Positions 8,569 through 16,878 of a DNA stretch of 38,810 nucleotides are shown here, one piece after another. The notes below the pieces were generated by a model. It ran no database searches and was not told the origin of the DNA. It saw only the letters and a program-made list of their open reading frames with translations. This DNA is from Bradyrhizobium hipponense (lineage in GTDB: Bacteria > Pseudomonadota > Alphaproteobacteria > Rhizobiales > Xanthobacteraceae). The stretch lies in NCBI RefSeq assembly GCF_008123965.1, contig NZ_VSTH01000105.1:1-38810 (forward strand), read 5' to 3'. A program made the position numbers and the translations under genes. Each line of letters begins with the position of its first letter. Positions within the stretch are counted from its first letter, which is position 1.

Positions 8569-8923
8569 CTATGAGAGCGCCTCGCGTGCGTCTTCCTGTT
8601 CTCGCTCAAGGCTTGTTGCCCACTTGGAGATGCGTCTCGGGCAACTCGAGGAAGGACGGCGGCAGTCGAGAGACTGCTGGGGGCAGTCCCGCGCACAAGA
8701 TTGGCGCCAAGGTTTGTGAGGCACGCTCAAGCGGATGGGCGAGACCATGAGTGATGTCATCCACGATGCCCTCAGTTGCCGGGGCAATCAGGTCGATTGT
8801 GCCGGCTGCGCGTCTCGCGCTGAACCGCACTGCTTGCTGCCGGCTCAAGCTCGTTGCGTCAACGACGGACTCGCGTGCAGCATCGGCGGCTTCCTCAACA
8901 TCAATCATAGGCTCGCGGCTCAA
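8569..8923 (-). pseudogene. Unrecognised protein fragment on the minus strand
   Basis: A minus-strand frame reads like a real protein: EEAADAARESVVDATSLSRQ, then IVDDITHGLAHPLERA and LPPSFLELPE; after a frame change near 8620 it continues as WATSLEREQEDARE. The coherent helical, amphipathic texture and the continuation across a frame shift suggest a decayed gene rather than chance. I cannot assign a family. Confidence 0.3.
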
Positions 8924-9113
8924 GCATCCGCTTTTGGGTGCGGGCGTTGATGTTGACGCACCGTCATCCCGGTTGGCTCATCCAATACGTGGTCGCAAGC
9001 CGCGCCGCGGTGCGGGAATCGACGGAGTTGATCGAGGATCACGATAGGGCGGTTCGTAACTCCGGGCGCTCGCGAGGCGCGGTACAGTTGAAGCATGGAA
9101 CGGGGACGGCAGC

Positions 9114-9434
9114 ATGAGCAACATCGCCCGGGATAGTGACATCGTCGAGTTGACGGACACGCCCTTCTTTGATTATGGCGACAAGGTGCGGGCCAACCGC
9201 ACCATCCGCAACGACGGCACCTATGTGGGCAAGGAGATCGGTGAGGTTCTGGTCAAGAAAGGCGAGCTTGGCTATGTCGTCTCGATCGGCACGTTCCTGC
9301 AACAATTTTATATCTATGGGGTCGAATTCCTCGAATCCGGCTATCGCGTCGGCATGAAATGCAAAGAGCTTGATCTAGTCACGCGAAGCCGCGGAGCCGA
9401 GGACCCCTTCTTGCCAGGAGCAGCACCCCGATGA
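9114..9434 (+). CDS. nifZ: NifZ
   Basis: A 106-residue NifZ, a small protein that assists maturation of the P-clusters of the MoFe protein. Recognisable parts are FDYGDKVRANRTIRNDGTY, VGKEIGEVLVKKGELGYVVSIGTFLQQFYIYGVEF split over residues 38-72, and VGMKCKELDLV. Start ATG 9114 has GGGGACGG as ribosome site. Its stop overlaps the start of the next gene (ATGA at 9431). No own promoter is visible, so it probably depends on read-through from the nifB promoter about 3 kb upstream. Confidence 0.95.
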   Translation: MSNIARDSDIVELTDTPFFDYGDKVRANRTIRNDGTYVGKEIGEVLVKKGELGYVVSIGTFLQQFYIYGVEFLESGYRVGMKCKELDLVTRSRGAEDPFLPGAAPR

Positions 9435-9685
9435 TCGAACCAAGGTTGCCAAAATACCGATCAGGCCAACGTGTCAAGGCGGCAATCGATCTGCTCAACG
9501 ACGGTTCCTTTCCCAACGCGTCGGCGGAAGAGTGTCTGGTCAGCGTAGGGCGCATTGGTGAGATCGTCCAGGTCGGTCGCCATACGGAAGCGAACCTACC
9601 CATCTATATGGTCGACTTCGGCAAGCAGTTGGTGGTTGGCTGCCTCGAGGCAGAAATCTCCGCAGTCCAGAACATCGCGCAATGA
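9431..9685 (+). CDS. Second NifZ-domain protein
   Basis: An 84-residue protein with the NifZ-type beta fold. It has YRSGQRVKAAIDLLNDGSFPN at the N-terminus and GRIGEIVQVGRHTEANLPIYMVDF in the middle, paralleling FDYGDKVRAN and GELGYVV...YIYGVEF of the upstream gene. It is shorter and lacks the extended tail. It overlaps both neighbours by four bases, so translation of the three genes is coupled. Paired nifZ-like genes occur in other rhizobial nif clusters; the separate role of the second one is not known to me. Confidence 0.8.
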   Translation: MIEPRLPKYRSGQRVKAAIDLLNDGSFPNASAEECLVSVGRIGEIVQVGRHTEANLPIYMVDFGKQLVVGCLEAEISAVQNIAQ

Positions 9686-10041
9686 ACGCCGCAATCAACA
9701 GACGACATCATTCCGGATTGCCTGCGCATCCCAACGAGCTCGACCGGTGGCGGATCGCGCGCGCGCTGACGAGGCGCGAGCGCTACCGATATGTCCCGCC
9801 AAAGGTGACAGGGGTTGCCGGCGGCTATCTTGTCGAGAGCCCGTGCTGCTCAGGCAATATCGATGCGCCGGGAGGCCTCGTCGACGTCGCGCTGTTGCAC
9901 CACGATAGGACTGGGGCAGCATGGCAGCTGTTCCGCAAAGATCACAGCAAGGGCGTCTGGGAGTGGCATTCGACCCATCAACGGCTTGACTTGGCGACAG
10001 CGGTTCTGAACGCCGACCCTGAACGTTTGTTCTGGCAATAA
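9682..10041 (+). CDS. Small nif-cluster protein, DUF3024-like
   Basis: A 119-residue protein starting in the stop of the preceding gene (ATGA, 9682). The central and C-terminal part, VDVALLHHDRTGAAWQLF through VWEWHSTHQRLDLATAVLNAD to RLFWQ, resembles the pattern of DUF3024 (a metal- or ligand-free small domain of unknown function with W-x-LY...W-x-x-Y...D-P-x-x-xFW). The assignment is from memory and moderate. The N-terminal third is basic (RRERYRYVPPKV) and includes a CC pair at residues 55-56. Coupled translation places it in the same accessory unit as the two nifZ genes. Confidence 0.65.
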   Translation: MNAAINRRHHSGLPAHPNELDRWRIARALTRRERYRYVPPKVTGVAGGYLVESPCCSGNIDAPGGLVDVALLHHDRTGAAWQLFRKDHSKGVWEWHSTHQRLDLATAVLNADPERLFWQ

Positions 10042-10052
10042 GGATTGTGGAG

Positions 10053-10322
10053 ATGGTGCTCGCAGCAGGTGAATTGACGAACATCGAGCAGACGCTCGCC
10101 ACTATTGATACAGCGTCTGAGCCCTGCCTGATGCTCCGGCAGAAATTTCCACATCTCGCCTGGATCTGTTGCGAGGCTTCCGACATGACGCAGACACCGT
10201 TCCGCCGGGTTGGACAGTTCGACCTGCATCTGCTCGACAGTGGCGGTCACTGTGCACAGATTACGAATGATCCGCAGCGCGCCACCGGCATTGTGCTGGC
10301 CAAGCGCTCTGGCAAGTCATGA
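10053..10322 (+). CDS. Small nif-cluster protein, DUF6129-like
   Basis: An 89-residue protein. I prefer ATG 10053 because AAGGA (10040-10044) is eight bases upstream of it; the in-frame GTG at 10047 is too close to that site. Family-like strings are LRQKFPHLAWICCEASDM, TPFRRVGQFDLHLLDSGGHCAQIT and DPQRATGIVLAKR. Proteins of this kind (I believe DUF6129) occur beside nif genes in diazotrophs; function unknown. Cysteines in CCEASD and GGHC could bind metal, which is my inference. It ends the conserved part of the accessory string. Confidence 0.65.
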   Translation: MVLAAGELTNIEQTLATIDTASEPCLMLRQKFPHLAWICCEASDMTQTPFRRVGQFDLHLLDSGGHCAQITNDPQRATGIVLAKRSGKS

Positions 10323-10555
10323 TTAAGCAATCGCCTGCCGGTGCCAAACTCACCCACGACGGCAGGCCCGCAGGTTGTTTGCCATGCGGTAGTGACCAGC
10401 CCGTGGAATCACGACGCTCGTTCGTCGGCTCCATGAGACGGGGGCAAGCGATCGTTCTCGCAGCGGAATTGCCTGGGTATCTCAACGTGGCTAATCAGAT
10501 CAAGAATGCTGCGGCAGATCAAATTAGGACGGGCGAGCCGTGCTCGATCAGCTGA
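10319..10555 (+). CDS. Hypothetical protein, 78 aa, coupled to the preceding gene
   Basis: An open frame beginning in the stop codon of the preceding gene (ATGA). It contains CLPCG and an alanine-rich helix near the end. I do not recognise it. The coupled start is the only argument that it is real; it may be a chance frame or a decayed gene. Confidence 0.25.
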   Translation: MIKQSPAGAKLTHDGRPAGCLPCGSDQPVESRRSFVGSMRRGQAIVLAAELPGYLNVANQIKNAAADQIRTGEPCSIS

Positions 10556-11093
10556 CGAGGATCTGGCATCGCAAGATTTGCCTTTGTGAGTACTTTCACT
10601 TAAAGCCGCTGGCCTTCGGAAAATAGGACAAGACGTTTGTTCTTCGCGCGGTGACGCCGGGCACTCGCCGTGGCGGCCGGTTGATGATGCGCGCGCAAGT
10701 GAGGCAGTGCGAGTGTCCCGGCCGATCCAGCGCTACTCCATCAATACTGGCGCCTGGAAATACCATTCTACGAAATGTCTTGGTGAGCTGAGGTCGGAGC
10801 ATTCAAGCAAGAAGCGCTTTTCGAGTTGTCTTTCGAAGACGCGTCAAGCGTCCCTTATCTATGGCTTGCTTCCATGTTGAAGCTGGGTAACGTGCATGTC
10901 GAGAATCGGTTTGTCACGCAGATAAACATCCAGGGAGGACAAATTCGCGTGTAGTTCCAGTTCTTATCTCGAAGAGAAAAATCCGCTTGAATAGTTGTCG
11001 ATCACCATTGATATGGTAATGGGATGCAGTTGCGTCTACGCCAAAAACAAGGCGCTACAGGCAAATGTGCAAAACGAAATCGGAGAACATCAC
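10556..11093. other. No recognisable gene
   Basis: Only short frames. A near NifA-type site, TGT-N11-ACA, lies near 10912 but has one base too many and no -24/-12 element follows, so I do not count it. Confidence 0.35.
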
Positions 11094-11267
11094 GTGGCAA
11101 AAGCCGCCAAGCGCAAAGAGTATAGTAAGGATGACGTCAAGCTGCTCAAAGAGCACTCAAAGGCCCGCACCCCTGTAGCTAGGGTTTCAAAGCTGATGAA
11201 GCGATCCGAGGGGTCTCTACGACAGAAAGCACGTACCTTGGGGATTGGCTTGGGTCACCAGCGCTGA
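11094..11267 (+). CDS. Small SANT/Myb-like basic protein
   Basis: A 57-residue basic protein with a single helix-turn-helix-like domain: KRKEYSKDDVKLLKEHSK, then VARVSKLMKRSEGSLRQKA and LGIGLG at the end. Short proteins of this pattern (charged start, then KLxRxEGAxRQKAxxLG) are common in rhizobia and look like minimal DNA-binding proteins. I start it at GTG 11094, eight bases after CGGAGA; the longer frame from 10995 adds residues without family character. Two hairpins follow 100 bases after its stop. Confidence 0.55.
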   Translation: MAKAAKRKEYSKDDVKLLKEHSKARTPVARVSKLMKRSEGSLRQKARTLGIGLGHQR

Positions 11268-11366
11268 GATATGGTTCAATTTTCGGAAATTGACAGGCGT
11301 GATCGAGCCGGCCAGGCGGATTACGACCGCCGGGCCAGCTGATCGTTTCAGGTCCCTGCGTCCGAG

Positions 11367-11412
11367 GGTCAGCTCGCGCGATGAGCGAGCTGACCGGTCT
11401 GCCGATAGACCG
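11367..11412 (+). repeat. Tandem hairpins downstream of the small basic protein
   Basis: GGTCAGCTCGC (11367-11377) pairs perfectly with GCGAGCTGACC (11385-11395) over a seven-base loop. Directly after it CCGGTCT and AGACCGG form a second seven-base stem. No T-run follows, so it is not a standard Rho-independent terminator; it could end the upstream transcript or be a small RNA element. Confidence 0.4.
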
Positions 11413-11580
11413 GCCCACTTGGCCTAGACCTCATCGATTGTCATGGTTTCAATCAGCGACCGATAAAGGCGCATCTGTGAATATAGATCTACCACCCGGA
11501 AATGCGGTCCGCGAGCGTGCCGGCGGATCATCAGCTCGGCCGGCAGACGTCGTTCGGCGCTGAGCTGTCTCTCGCTGCTA

Positions 11581-12414
11581 GGGTCTGTACCTAAATAGCG
11601 CCACGTGAGTCTCTTGCCTCCGTGTTCTTGATTCGGGGGCGAGCGAATGCGCGCGGGTTTGTTTTGGTTGAATGACAGGCAATGGGCTCGTATCGAACCT
11701 CATCTGCCGACGGGACTAACGGGGCCGGATCGGGAGACGACCGGCGCATCTTCAGCGGTATTGTTCACATGCTGCAATCGGGTGCGCGATGGCGTGATTG
11801 TCCGCGCGAATACGGTCCTTACACGATGATCTACAATCGCTTCAATCGCTGGGCCAAGCGCGAACGATGGTGCGCAATCTTTCAAGCACTGGCCAAACCT
11901 GGCAAAGATGCCGTCGTGCTGTCGCTCGACTCGACTTCGATCAAAGCTCATCGGTGTGCCTCCGGCGGAAAAGGGGAGCACAATCAGGCAATCGGCCGCT
12001 CGCGGGGAGGCCGTACGACAAAAGTCCATGCGCTGAGCGATCCGCTCTGCCGACCGGGTCGTCCTGCATCTGACCCAGGTCAGGATGCCGACATCGCTGC
12101 CGCGCCCGATGTTCTGGCGCTCGCACCGACCATGAGCGCGCTTCTCGCAGACAAAGGGTACGACGGGGACAACCTTCGCGCCGAAATCGCTGGTCCCGGC
12201 GCCAAGCCCGTCATTCCCAATAAATCCAACCGTGTCGTCATCCACCGCTTCAACAAACGCGCCTACAAAGGCCGAAATGTCATCGAACGCTGCTTTTGCC
12301 GGCTCAAGGACTTCCGCCGCATCGCCACATGATACGACAAGCTCGCCCGGAATTTCTTAGCCGCTGTTCAGCTCGCCGCTCTCGTCGCATATTGGCTCAA
12401 TTGAGTCTGTACCC
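11581..12414 (+). mobile_element. IS5-family element (IS427-like group), 834 bp, inactive
   Basis: The element starts GGGTCTGTACC and ends GAGTCTGTACCC, flanked on each side by TA (11579-11580 and 12415-12416) as expected for TA target duplication in this group. It carries one transposase gene that is broken twice. A related element begins at 38548 with the same first bases and gives a reference for the intact frame. Confidence 0.8.
11647..12405 (+). pseudogene. IS5-family transposase, frameshifted and with an internal stop
   Basis: Translation starts MRAGLFWLNDRQWARIEPHLP, then needs a frame change near 11735 to continue as GDDRRIFSGIVHMLQSGARW. DDE-type strings follow: LSLDSTSIKAHRC (first Asp), LLADKGYDGD (second Asp) and NVIERCFCRLKDFRRIAT (Glu region). 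The last conserved segment begins where W is expected but TGA stands (12330-12332), after which YDKLARNFLAAVQLAALVAYW continues in frame to a stop at 12405. Comparison with the copy at 38614 shows that one base is missing at the first break. Confidence 0.85.
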
Positions 12415-12600
12415 TAGTTTGCTGTAAGCGCGGCATGGACCGTGAAATCCTCTTGCAGCGGTTGGCGGTGCAAGTCTCCCAGGGCGCCGCGCGCATTGCC
12501 AAAAAGGAATTGCCTTCAACCCGGATCAAGTCCGTGTGGCAAGGTCCGGATGCGTCAGCCTCTCGATCCTTGTCAGCTTTCTGACAGCGGTGCACAAAGC
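12415..12600. other. Spacer upstream of the nif-type promoter
   Basis: No gene recognised. It joins the right end of the IS element to the control region of the DUF4189-type gene. Confidence 0.35.
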
Positions 12601-12616
12601 TGTGAGATTCAAAACA
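12601..12616 (+). promoter_or_regulatory. NifA upstream activator sequence for the DUF4189-type gene
   Basis: TGTGAGATTCAAAACA is an exact TGT-N10-ACA site located 70 bases before the -24 element of the promoter at 12686-12701. Confidence 0.8.
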
Positions 12617-12685
12617 CCGTGCGCCGTTTGCGCATCGCGAACTGTTTCAAAGCACAATTAGGCGCTTAGTGCGCGCGAGGAGCGC

Positions 12686-12701
12686 TGGCACGGCCCTTGC
12701 T
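12686..12701 (+). promoter_or_regulatory. Sigma-54 (-24/-12) promoter of the DUF4189-type gene
   Basis: TGGCACGGCCCTTGCT is a full consensus match, as good as that of nifB. Predicted start of transcription is about 12713, leaving a leader of some 54 bases before ATG 12767. Confidence 0.9.
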
Positions 12702-12766
12702 GTATCTCGCCGTAGGGCAATAGGCGCCAATCAGTGCGATGCTCAAATCCAAATGGAGAAAAGTGA

Positions 12767-13141
12767 ATGCGTAAACTAATAATCGGCGTCCTCGCGCTGT
12801 TCATTTCAAACACTACCGCGTTCGCCGGCTCCGGGGCCATCGCATACTCCAAACCAGATGACGTGGTCGGTGTCTCGCACGGGTGTAGATCACAAAAGCA
12901 CGCTAAACGGTGGGCCCTGCTCGACTGTCGCCGCAAGGGCGGCTCGGATTGCCAAATCGAAACTTACGAAAGCAACGCTTGCGCCGCCGTTGCCATAGGC
13001 AATGGACGCCGGCTGGGACGCGCGTGGTGGTCCCACCCACTTGGTGAATTTGAAGAGGAGCTATCGCAACAAGGCGCGCTGGCCGGATGCAATGAGACCG
13101 GCGACGAGGACTGCAAACTGCGGGCCTGGGTTTGCCACTAA
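12767..13141 (+). CDS. Secreted cysteine-rich DUF4189-type protein under NifA/sigma-54 control
   Basis: A 124-residue exported protein. Residues 1-20 (MRKLIIGVLALFISNTTAFA) form a Sec signal peptide with an AFA cleavage site. The mature part has the DUF4189 layout: GAIAYSKPD, KHAKRWALLDCRRKGGSDCQI, then NACAAVAIG, GRAWW and a second half ending DCKLRAWVCH. Seven cysteines in the mature chain suggest disulfides in the periplasm. The function of DUF4189 is unknown; related domains occur in small secreted proteins. It stands alone between an IS element and trb debris, yet has a textbook NifA site and -24/-12 promoter, which implies expression in nitrogen-fixing bacteroids. Confidence 0.85.
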   Translation: MRKLIIGVLALFISNTTAFAGSGAIAYSKPDDVVGVSHGCRSQKHAKRWALLDCRRKGGSDCQIETYESNACAAVAIGNGRRLGRAWWSHPLGEFEEELSQQGALAGCNETGDEDCKLRAWVCH

Positions 13142-13395
13142 GGCCCCTCAGTAAGCCAAGGGCCCTAAGGAAGGAGGTCAGGCGAACCCAAATTCGTAGC
13201 AGACATATCCAGCCGAATCCCGCGACTGAAGAGAGTTCTGTGCGTCAAGTTCAGCAAAATCGATCATGGGATCCGGCCGAGCCATCCCCTCGGAGCCGCC
13301 GTCGCTCGCCTCACCCAGAAGCGCAGCAGGCGAGCGACGGCGGCGGAGAGGGGTGGCGTCCATCCCTTTGGTGGGCCCGAGCATCGTCAGGCCGC

Positions 13396-13650
13396 CTGGC
13401 GTAACGCCTCCTTCTTATGGTCCTTCAACAGATCCATGTTCAGCTAGCGACGGTCCGCGAGCCAAGGCTCATGGCGTTCGACGGTCAACGCACGGACGAG
13501 CCGTAGACAGCTCTCGCCATTGGGGAAGATACGCACTATATAGGTGCGTCGCCTGATCCCTCGTTGAGCCGCTCCAGCATGTTGGTCGACTTCATGTGCT
13601 TGCGGTGTGCCAGCGGCAAGCGGAAGTGGGTGTCCGCCATCCATCGCCGT
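13396..13650 (-). pseudogene. IS256-family transposase C-terminal remnant
   Basis: On the minus strand, frames give RLPLAHRKHMKSTNMLERLNE, then IRRRTYIVRIFPNGESCLRLVRAL, and finally LNMDLLKDHKKEALRQAA before the stop. This is the conserved end of IS256-type transposases (TNxLERLNxExxRRTxVVxIFPN). A frame break lies near 13560 and an in-frame TAG precedes LNMDLL. It is a different branch from the intact copy at 32714. Confidence 0.75.
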
Positions 13651-13743
13651 CCCGCGCCACAACCCAGATCCGACGCTCCTGCTGTCTCCACGCCCAACGA
13701 TCTCTCGGCCTATTAGCTGCACCGCTGCCGCACGCTTGGCCCC

Positions 13744-13881
13744 CAGGATGCCGAAGATCCGCATTGCCAGGCGGTCTGGGAGGAGAACCGCGCGCGCTTC
13801 TTCGGCAGGCCGGCGCCGCGTGCCGCAACGGGCCGCGCCGGCTACACCGTCGACGACGAACGCTGCGGAGGGGAGATAACG
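13744..13881 (+). pseudogene. trbK-type entry-exclusion protein remnant
   Basis: The frame leading into trbL reads DAEDPHCQAVWEENRARFFGRPAPR, resembling the C-terminal part of the small TrbK-alt proteins that lie between trbJ and trbL in ICE-type Trb clusters. It lacks its N-terminus and runs into trbL without a stop. Confidence 0.5.
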
Positions 13882-14957
13882 ATGAACAACGTCGGCGTCA
13901 TCGACACCTTCCTCAACACCTTCACCACCTATATCGATTCAGGCTTCGGCCTGATCCAAGGCGAGATCACTTCTCTCGCCTCGACGCTGATCGTCATCGA
14001 CATCACCTTGGCCTGCCTGTTCTGGGCGTGGGGCGCCGACGAAGGCATCCTCCAGCGGCTGGTGAAGAAGACGCTCTACATCGGATTCTTCGCCTTCAAC
14101 ACTCTGTCGGGCGTCATCTTCAATAGCTTCGCCGGCCTTGGCCTGAAGGCCGGCGGCTCCTCCATCTCGACAGCCGATTTCCTGCGGCCCGGCCGGCTTG
14201 CGCAGGTCGGTCTCGACGCGGGGCACCCACTGCCAGATGATGGGCTTCACCAGCTTCTTTGCGAACTTCGTCCAGGTTGCGGTGCTGATGGTGTCCTGGC
14301 TCCTGGTCCTGATCGCTTATTCATTCTGGCGGTGAAGCTATTCGTCACGTTGATCGAGTTCAAGCTGACAACGCTCGCGGGCTTCATCCTCTTTCCCTTC
14401 GCCCTCTTCAACAAGACTGCCTTTCTCGCCGAGAAGGTGCTGGGCAATGTCGTCGCCTCCGTGAAGGTGATGGTGCTCGCTGTCATCGTCGACATCGGCA
14501 CCGGACTGTCTCGCAGTTCACCACCACCTATGGCGGCTGCCAGCCGTCGATCGAGCAGACGTTCTGTCGTGCTCGCCGCACTCGCCATGCTCGGCCCCGG
14601 TGCCGGGCATCGCTAACGGTCTGTTCTCCGGCGCGCCGCAGCTTGGCGCGGGCGCTGCTGTCGGAACTAGCCTCGCCGTCGCCGGCGCGGCGATGGCGGG
14701 CGGCGCTTCGCTCGCTCTCGCCGGAAGGGGAGCGATGGCGGCCGCCGCGCGTGGTGGTGCGGCGATGGCGGAAGGCGTGTCCTCCCCCTACAGCCTCGCC
14801 TCGGCCGGTCGGTCCAGCGCGGGCCGTGTTGCGTCCGGCTTTAGCGGCGCGGGTCGTGCGGCGGCCAGCGCTGTCGCCGCACCCGTCAGGCGCGCCGCCG
14901 AGCAAGCAACCGGGCAATGCAGGAGAGCTTCGCCTCAGGCGCCCGCGCCAGCGCGGA
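13882..14957 (+). pseudogene. trbL, frameshifted (conjugation membrane protein)
   Basis: TrbL is the polytopic membrane protein of the Trb mating-pair apparatus (VirB6-like). The start MNNVGVIDTFLNTFTTYIDSG with GGAGGGGAG as ribosome site is intact, followed by hydrophobic segments such as LIVIDITLACLFWAWGADEG. The frame is lost between about 14215 and 14320, regained at LAVKLFVTLIEFKLTTLAGF, lost again near 14500, and the Ala/Gly-rich C-terminal region reappears at 14600-14930 (PQLGAGAAVGTSLAVAGAA). The protein cannot be made whole. It marks a former conjugative element. Confidence 0.85.
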
Positions 14958-15710
14958 GCCGGCAACGCTCACCGCCGATCCGCCGTCGCCCGTCAAGATC
15001 GTGGAATTGCCAAACCCCTGCCGCTACCAAGGCAGTTGAAACCGCTCGCCGCCGGCAAACGAATCCCGGAAGCTGCTGATCCGAAGGTTCGCGTCAAACA
15101 GGCCAACGCCGCAGCACGGGTGCAGCCGGTCCGCACCGGTTTCATCAACGCGGTCCAGGTGTATCCGTTCTCCGGCGGCGCTCTCTACCAGGTTTATACG
15201 GCACCGGGCCAGATCGCCGCCCAGATCACGGAGGCGGTCTATGACAGTCCGTCCGGCAAATATCTTCTGGTCCCGCAGGGTGCAAATCTAATCGGCCAAT
15301 ACGACAGCTCCGTGGCTTTCGGCCAGAGCCGGATCCTCTTGGTCTGGACCCGCATCATCATGCCCGACGGCAACTCGATCGCCTTGGAGCGCCAGCCCGG
15401 CGCCGACACCGGTGGTTATGCTGGGCTCGAGGACGAGGTCGACAACCATTGGGGCATGCTGTTCAAGGCCTCCGTTCTCTCGACCATGCTCAGCGTCTGA
15501 GCCGAGGCGGGCACGAGCCAGGACGAGAACAACCTTGTTCAAGCGATCCGCAGCGGCGCGTCCAACAGCATCAGCCAGACCGGGCAGCAGATCGTGCAGC
15601 GCCAGCTCAACATCCAGCCATCGCTGACCGTCCGGCCAAGTTTTCCGGTCCGCGTGATCGTCACGCGCGACCTAGTGCTGGCGCCCTACCGCAAGGGAGG
15701 AACACCGTGA
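14958..15710 (+). pseudogene. Chimera of trbG 5' part and trbI 3' part
   Basis: From about 14980 to 15205 the sequence is TrbG-like: VKIVELP, PLPLPRQLKPLAAG (after a frame change), DPKVRVKQANAAARVQPVRTG and INAVQVYPFSGGALYQVYTAP. At PGQI it passes in frame into TrbI: AAQITEAVYDSPSGKYLLVPQG, SSVAFGQSRILLVWTRIIMPDG and GGYAGLEDEVDNHWGMLFKA. The rest of trbG and most of trbI are gone. An in-frame TGA (15498-15500) interrupts the TrbI part, after which NLVQAIRSGASNSISQTGQQ continues to the true stop at 15710. The junction falls where both families have a similar PG-x-I string. Confidence 0.8.
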
Positions 15711-15964
15711 CGAACCTAAAGCTTGGGCCCCTTGAAGACGACAAGCCGGTCAAGCTCACCATCGAGCTGCCAGCAGCGGTCTTCAGGGACCTCAAAAGCT
15801 ATGCCGAGATTCTGACGCGTATCGGAAACGCGACAATCCCGATCGAGCTGGCCAATTTGATCGCGCCGATGATCGAGCGTTTCATGGCAACCGACCGCGC
15901 CTTTGCGAAGGCGCGGCGAAATGCTGCTCAGCCCGCACCTGCGTCACCGGAAAGATCCGGATAG
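15707..15964 (+). CDS. DUF2274 protein of the trb module
   Basis: An 85-residue protein beginning in the trbI stop codon (GTGA at 15707). It has the DUF2274 pattern: LKLGPLEDDKPVKLTIELPA, VFRDLKSYAEIL, then IELANLIAPMIERFMATDRAFAKAR. Genes of this family follow trbI in ICE-type trb clusters; function unknown. It is the only intact gene left from the trb string. Its last 37 bases overlap the end of the convergent LysR gene. Confidence 0.85.
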   Translation: MTNLKLGPLEDDKPVKLTIELPAAVFRDLKSYAEILTRIGNATIPIELANLIAPMIERFMATDRAFAKARRNAAQPAPASPERSG

Positions 15965-16878
15965 CGCTCGCGAAGGAGGTCGAGGAACGGACCCAGCGAT
16001 GGATTGCAGTTGGCCTGCCGCCAATAGGCGCGGAAGCTCAGCCGCGTCGGACCCTCGGCATCATGCACCTCGCGGAAGGTGACACCCGGATAGACTGCGC
16101 CAGTCGCACTTTCCAATATCAGTAGAATGCCCCAGCCCACGCCGACCAAGGAGAGGAGGCGGTCGAGCACGACATCATGGCGAAGCAGCAGGCAAGGGTC
16201 GGAGGATCCCAATTTGCTGATGAGGAGCTTCAGGAATTCCGGTCCCGGGCCTCGCTGTGACATTAAAAGCGATTCGCGCCTCAGTTCGCCCCAGTGAACT
16301 CCGTCACGGCCCGCCAACGGATGGTTCGCGGGGAGGGCGGCAACGACACGCTCGCTCCAGAGCAACAATGACCTGTCACTCCATTTCGGGTTGGGCTCGA
16401 CCACGAAGGCGACGTCAACGGCGGAGCTGGCGAGATCCGAAATCAAATGGTCTCTCGAGCCGTCGACCAGTTGCCTATCGACATCGGGGAAGCGGTGCCG
16501 GTGCTCGAGGAGAGTGGCCCGGAGATTGCCGGCTGAGAGGGAGGTGTGGATGCCGATGGTCAACCGACCGCTCTCGCCACGCGAGCGGGTCTTGAGACGA
16601 GCGGTCATTGCATCAGCTTCGCCCACGACGCGCCGGGCGGCATCGAGGAATTCCTGACCTTCAATGGTCGGTCGCGTACCGCCATTTGTGCGCTCGAACA
16701 GAGTGCTGCCCAACTTGCATTCGAGATTGCGCAAGCGGCGACTAAGAGTCGACTGCTTGATGTTGAGCGTCTCCGCCGCTTGCCGCAGACTTCGGTGCTG
16801 GGACGCGGCGATCGCCCAGCGTAGATCTCGAAATTCCACAGGCGCGGTCGAAGCCCTATGGCGAGTTGCCGGTGACAA
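15928..16878 (-). CDS. LysR-family transcriptional regulator next to the trb module
   Basis: A full-length LysR-type regulator (316 residues from TTG 16878; a GTG at 16839 would give 303 and begin EFRDLRWAIAASQH, also plausible). The winged-helix motif is RSLRQAAETLNIKQSTLSRRLRNLE split around residues 29-53, followed by LGSTLFERTNGG. The effector domain starts at GRLTIGIHTSLSAGNL. Genes of this type sit convergent to trb operons in several integrative elements. The ligand cannot be deduced. It overlaps the DUF2274 gene tail to tail. Confidence 0.85.
   Translation of the reverse strand: MSPATRHRASTAPVEFRDLRWAIAASQHRSLRQAAETLNIKQSTLSRRLRNLECKLGSTLFERTNGGTRPTIEGQEFLDAARRVVGEADAMTARLKTRSRGESGRLTIGIHTSLSAGNLRATLLEHRHRFPDVDRQLVDGSRDHLISDLASSAVDVAFVVEPNPKWSDRSLLLWSERVVAALPANHPLAGRDGVHWGELRRESLLMSQRGPGPEFLKLLISKLGSSDPCLLLRHDVVLDRLLSLVGVGWGILLILESATGAVYPGVTFREVHDAEGPTRLSFRAYWRQANCNPSLGPFLDLLRERYPDLSGDAGAG

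Noticed and set aside
10560..10580. TGGCAT near 10563 followed by TTGC as a -24/-12 element
   Set aside because: The spacing between the GG and GC doublets is three bases too long.
11425..11460. Nod-box-like string around CATCGATTGT
   Set aside because: Only a short core resembles the 47-base nod box; the repeated ATC-N9-GAT units are missing.
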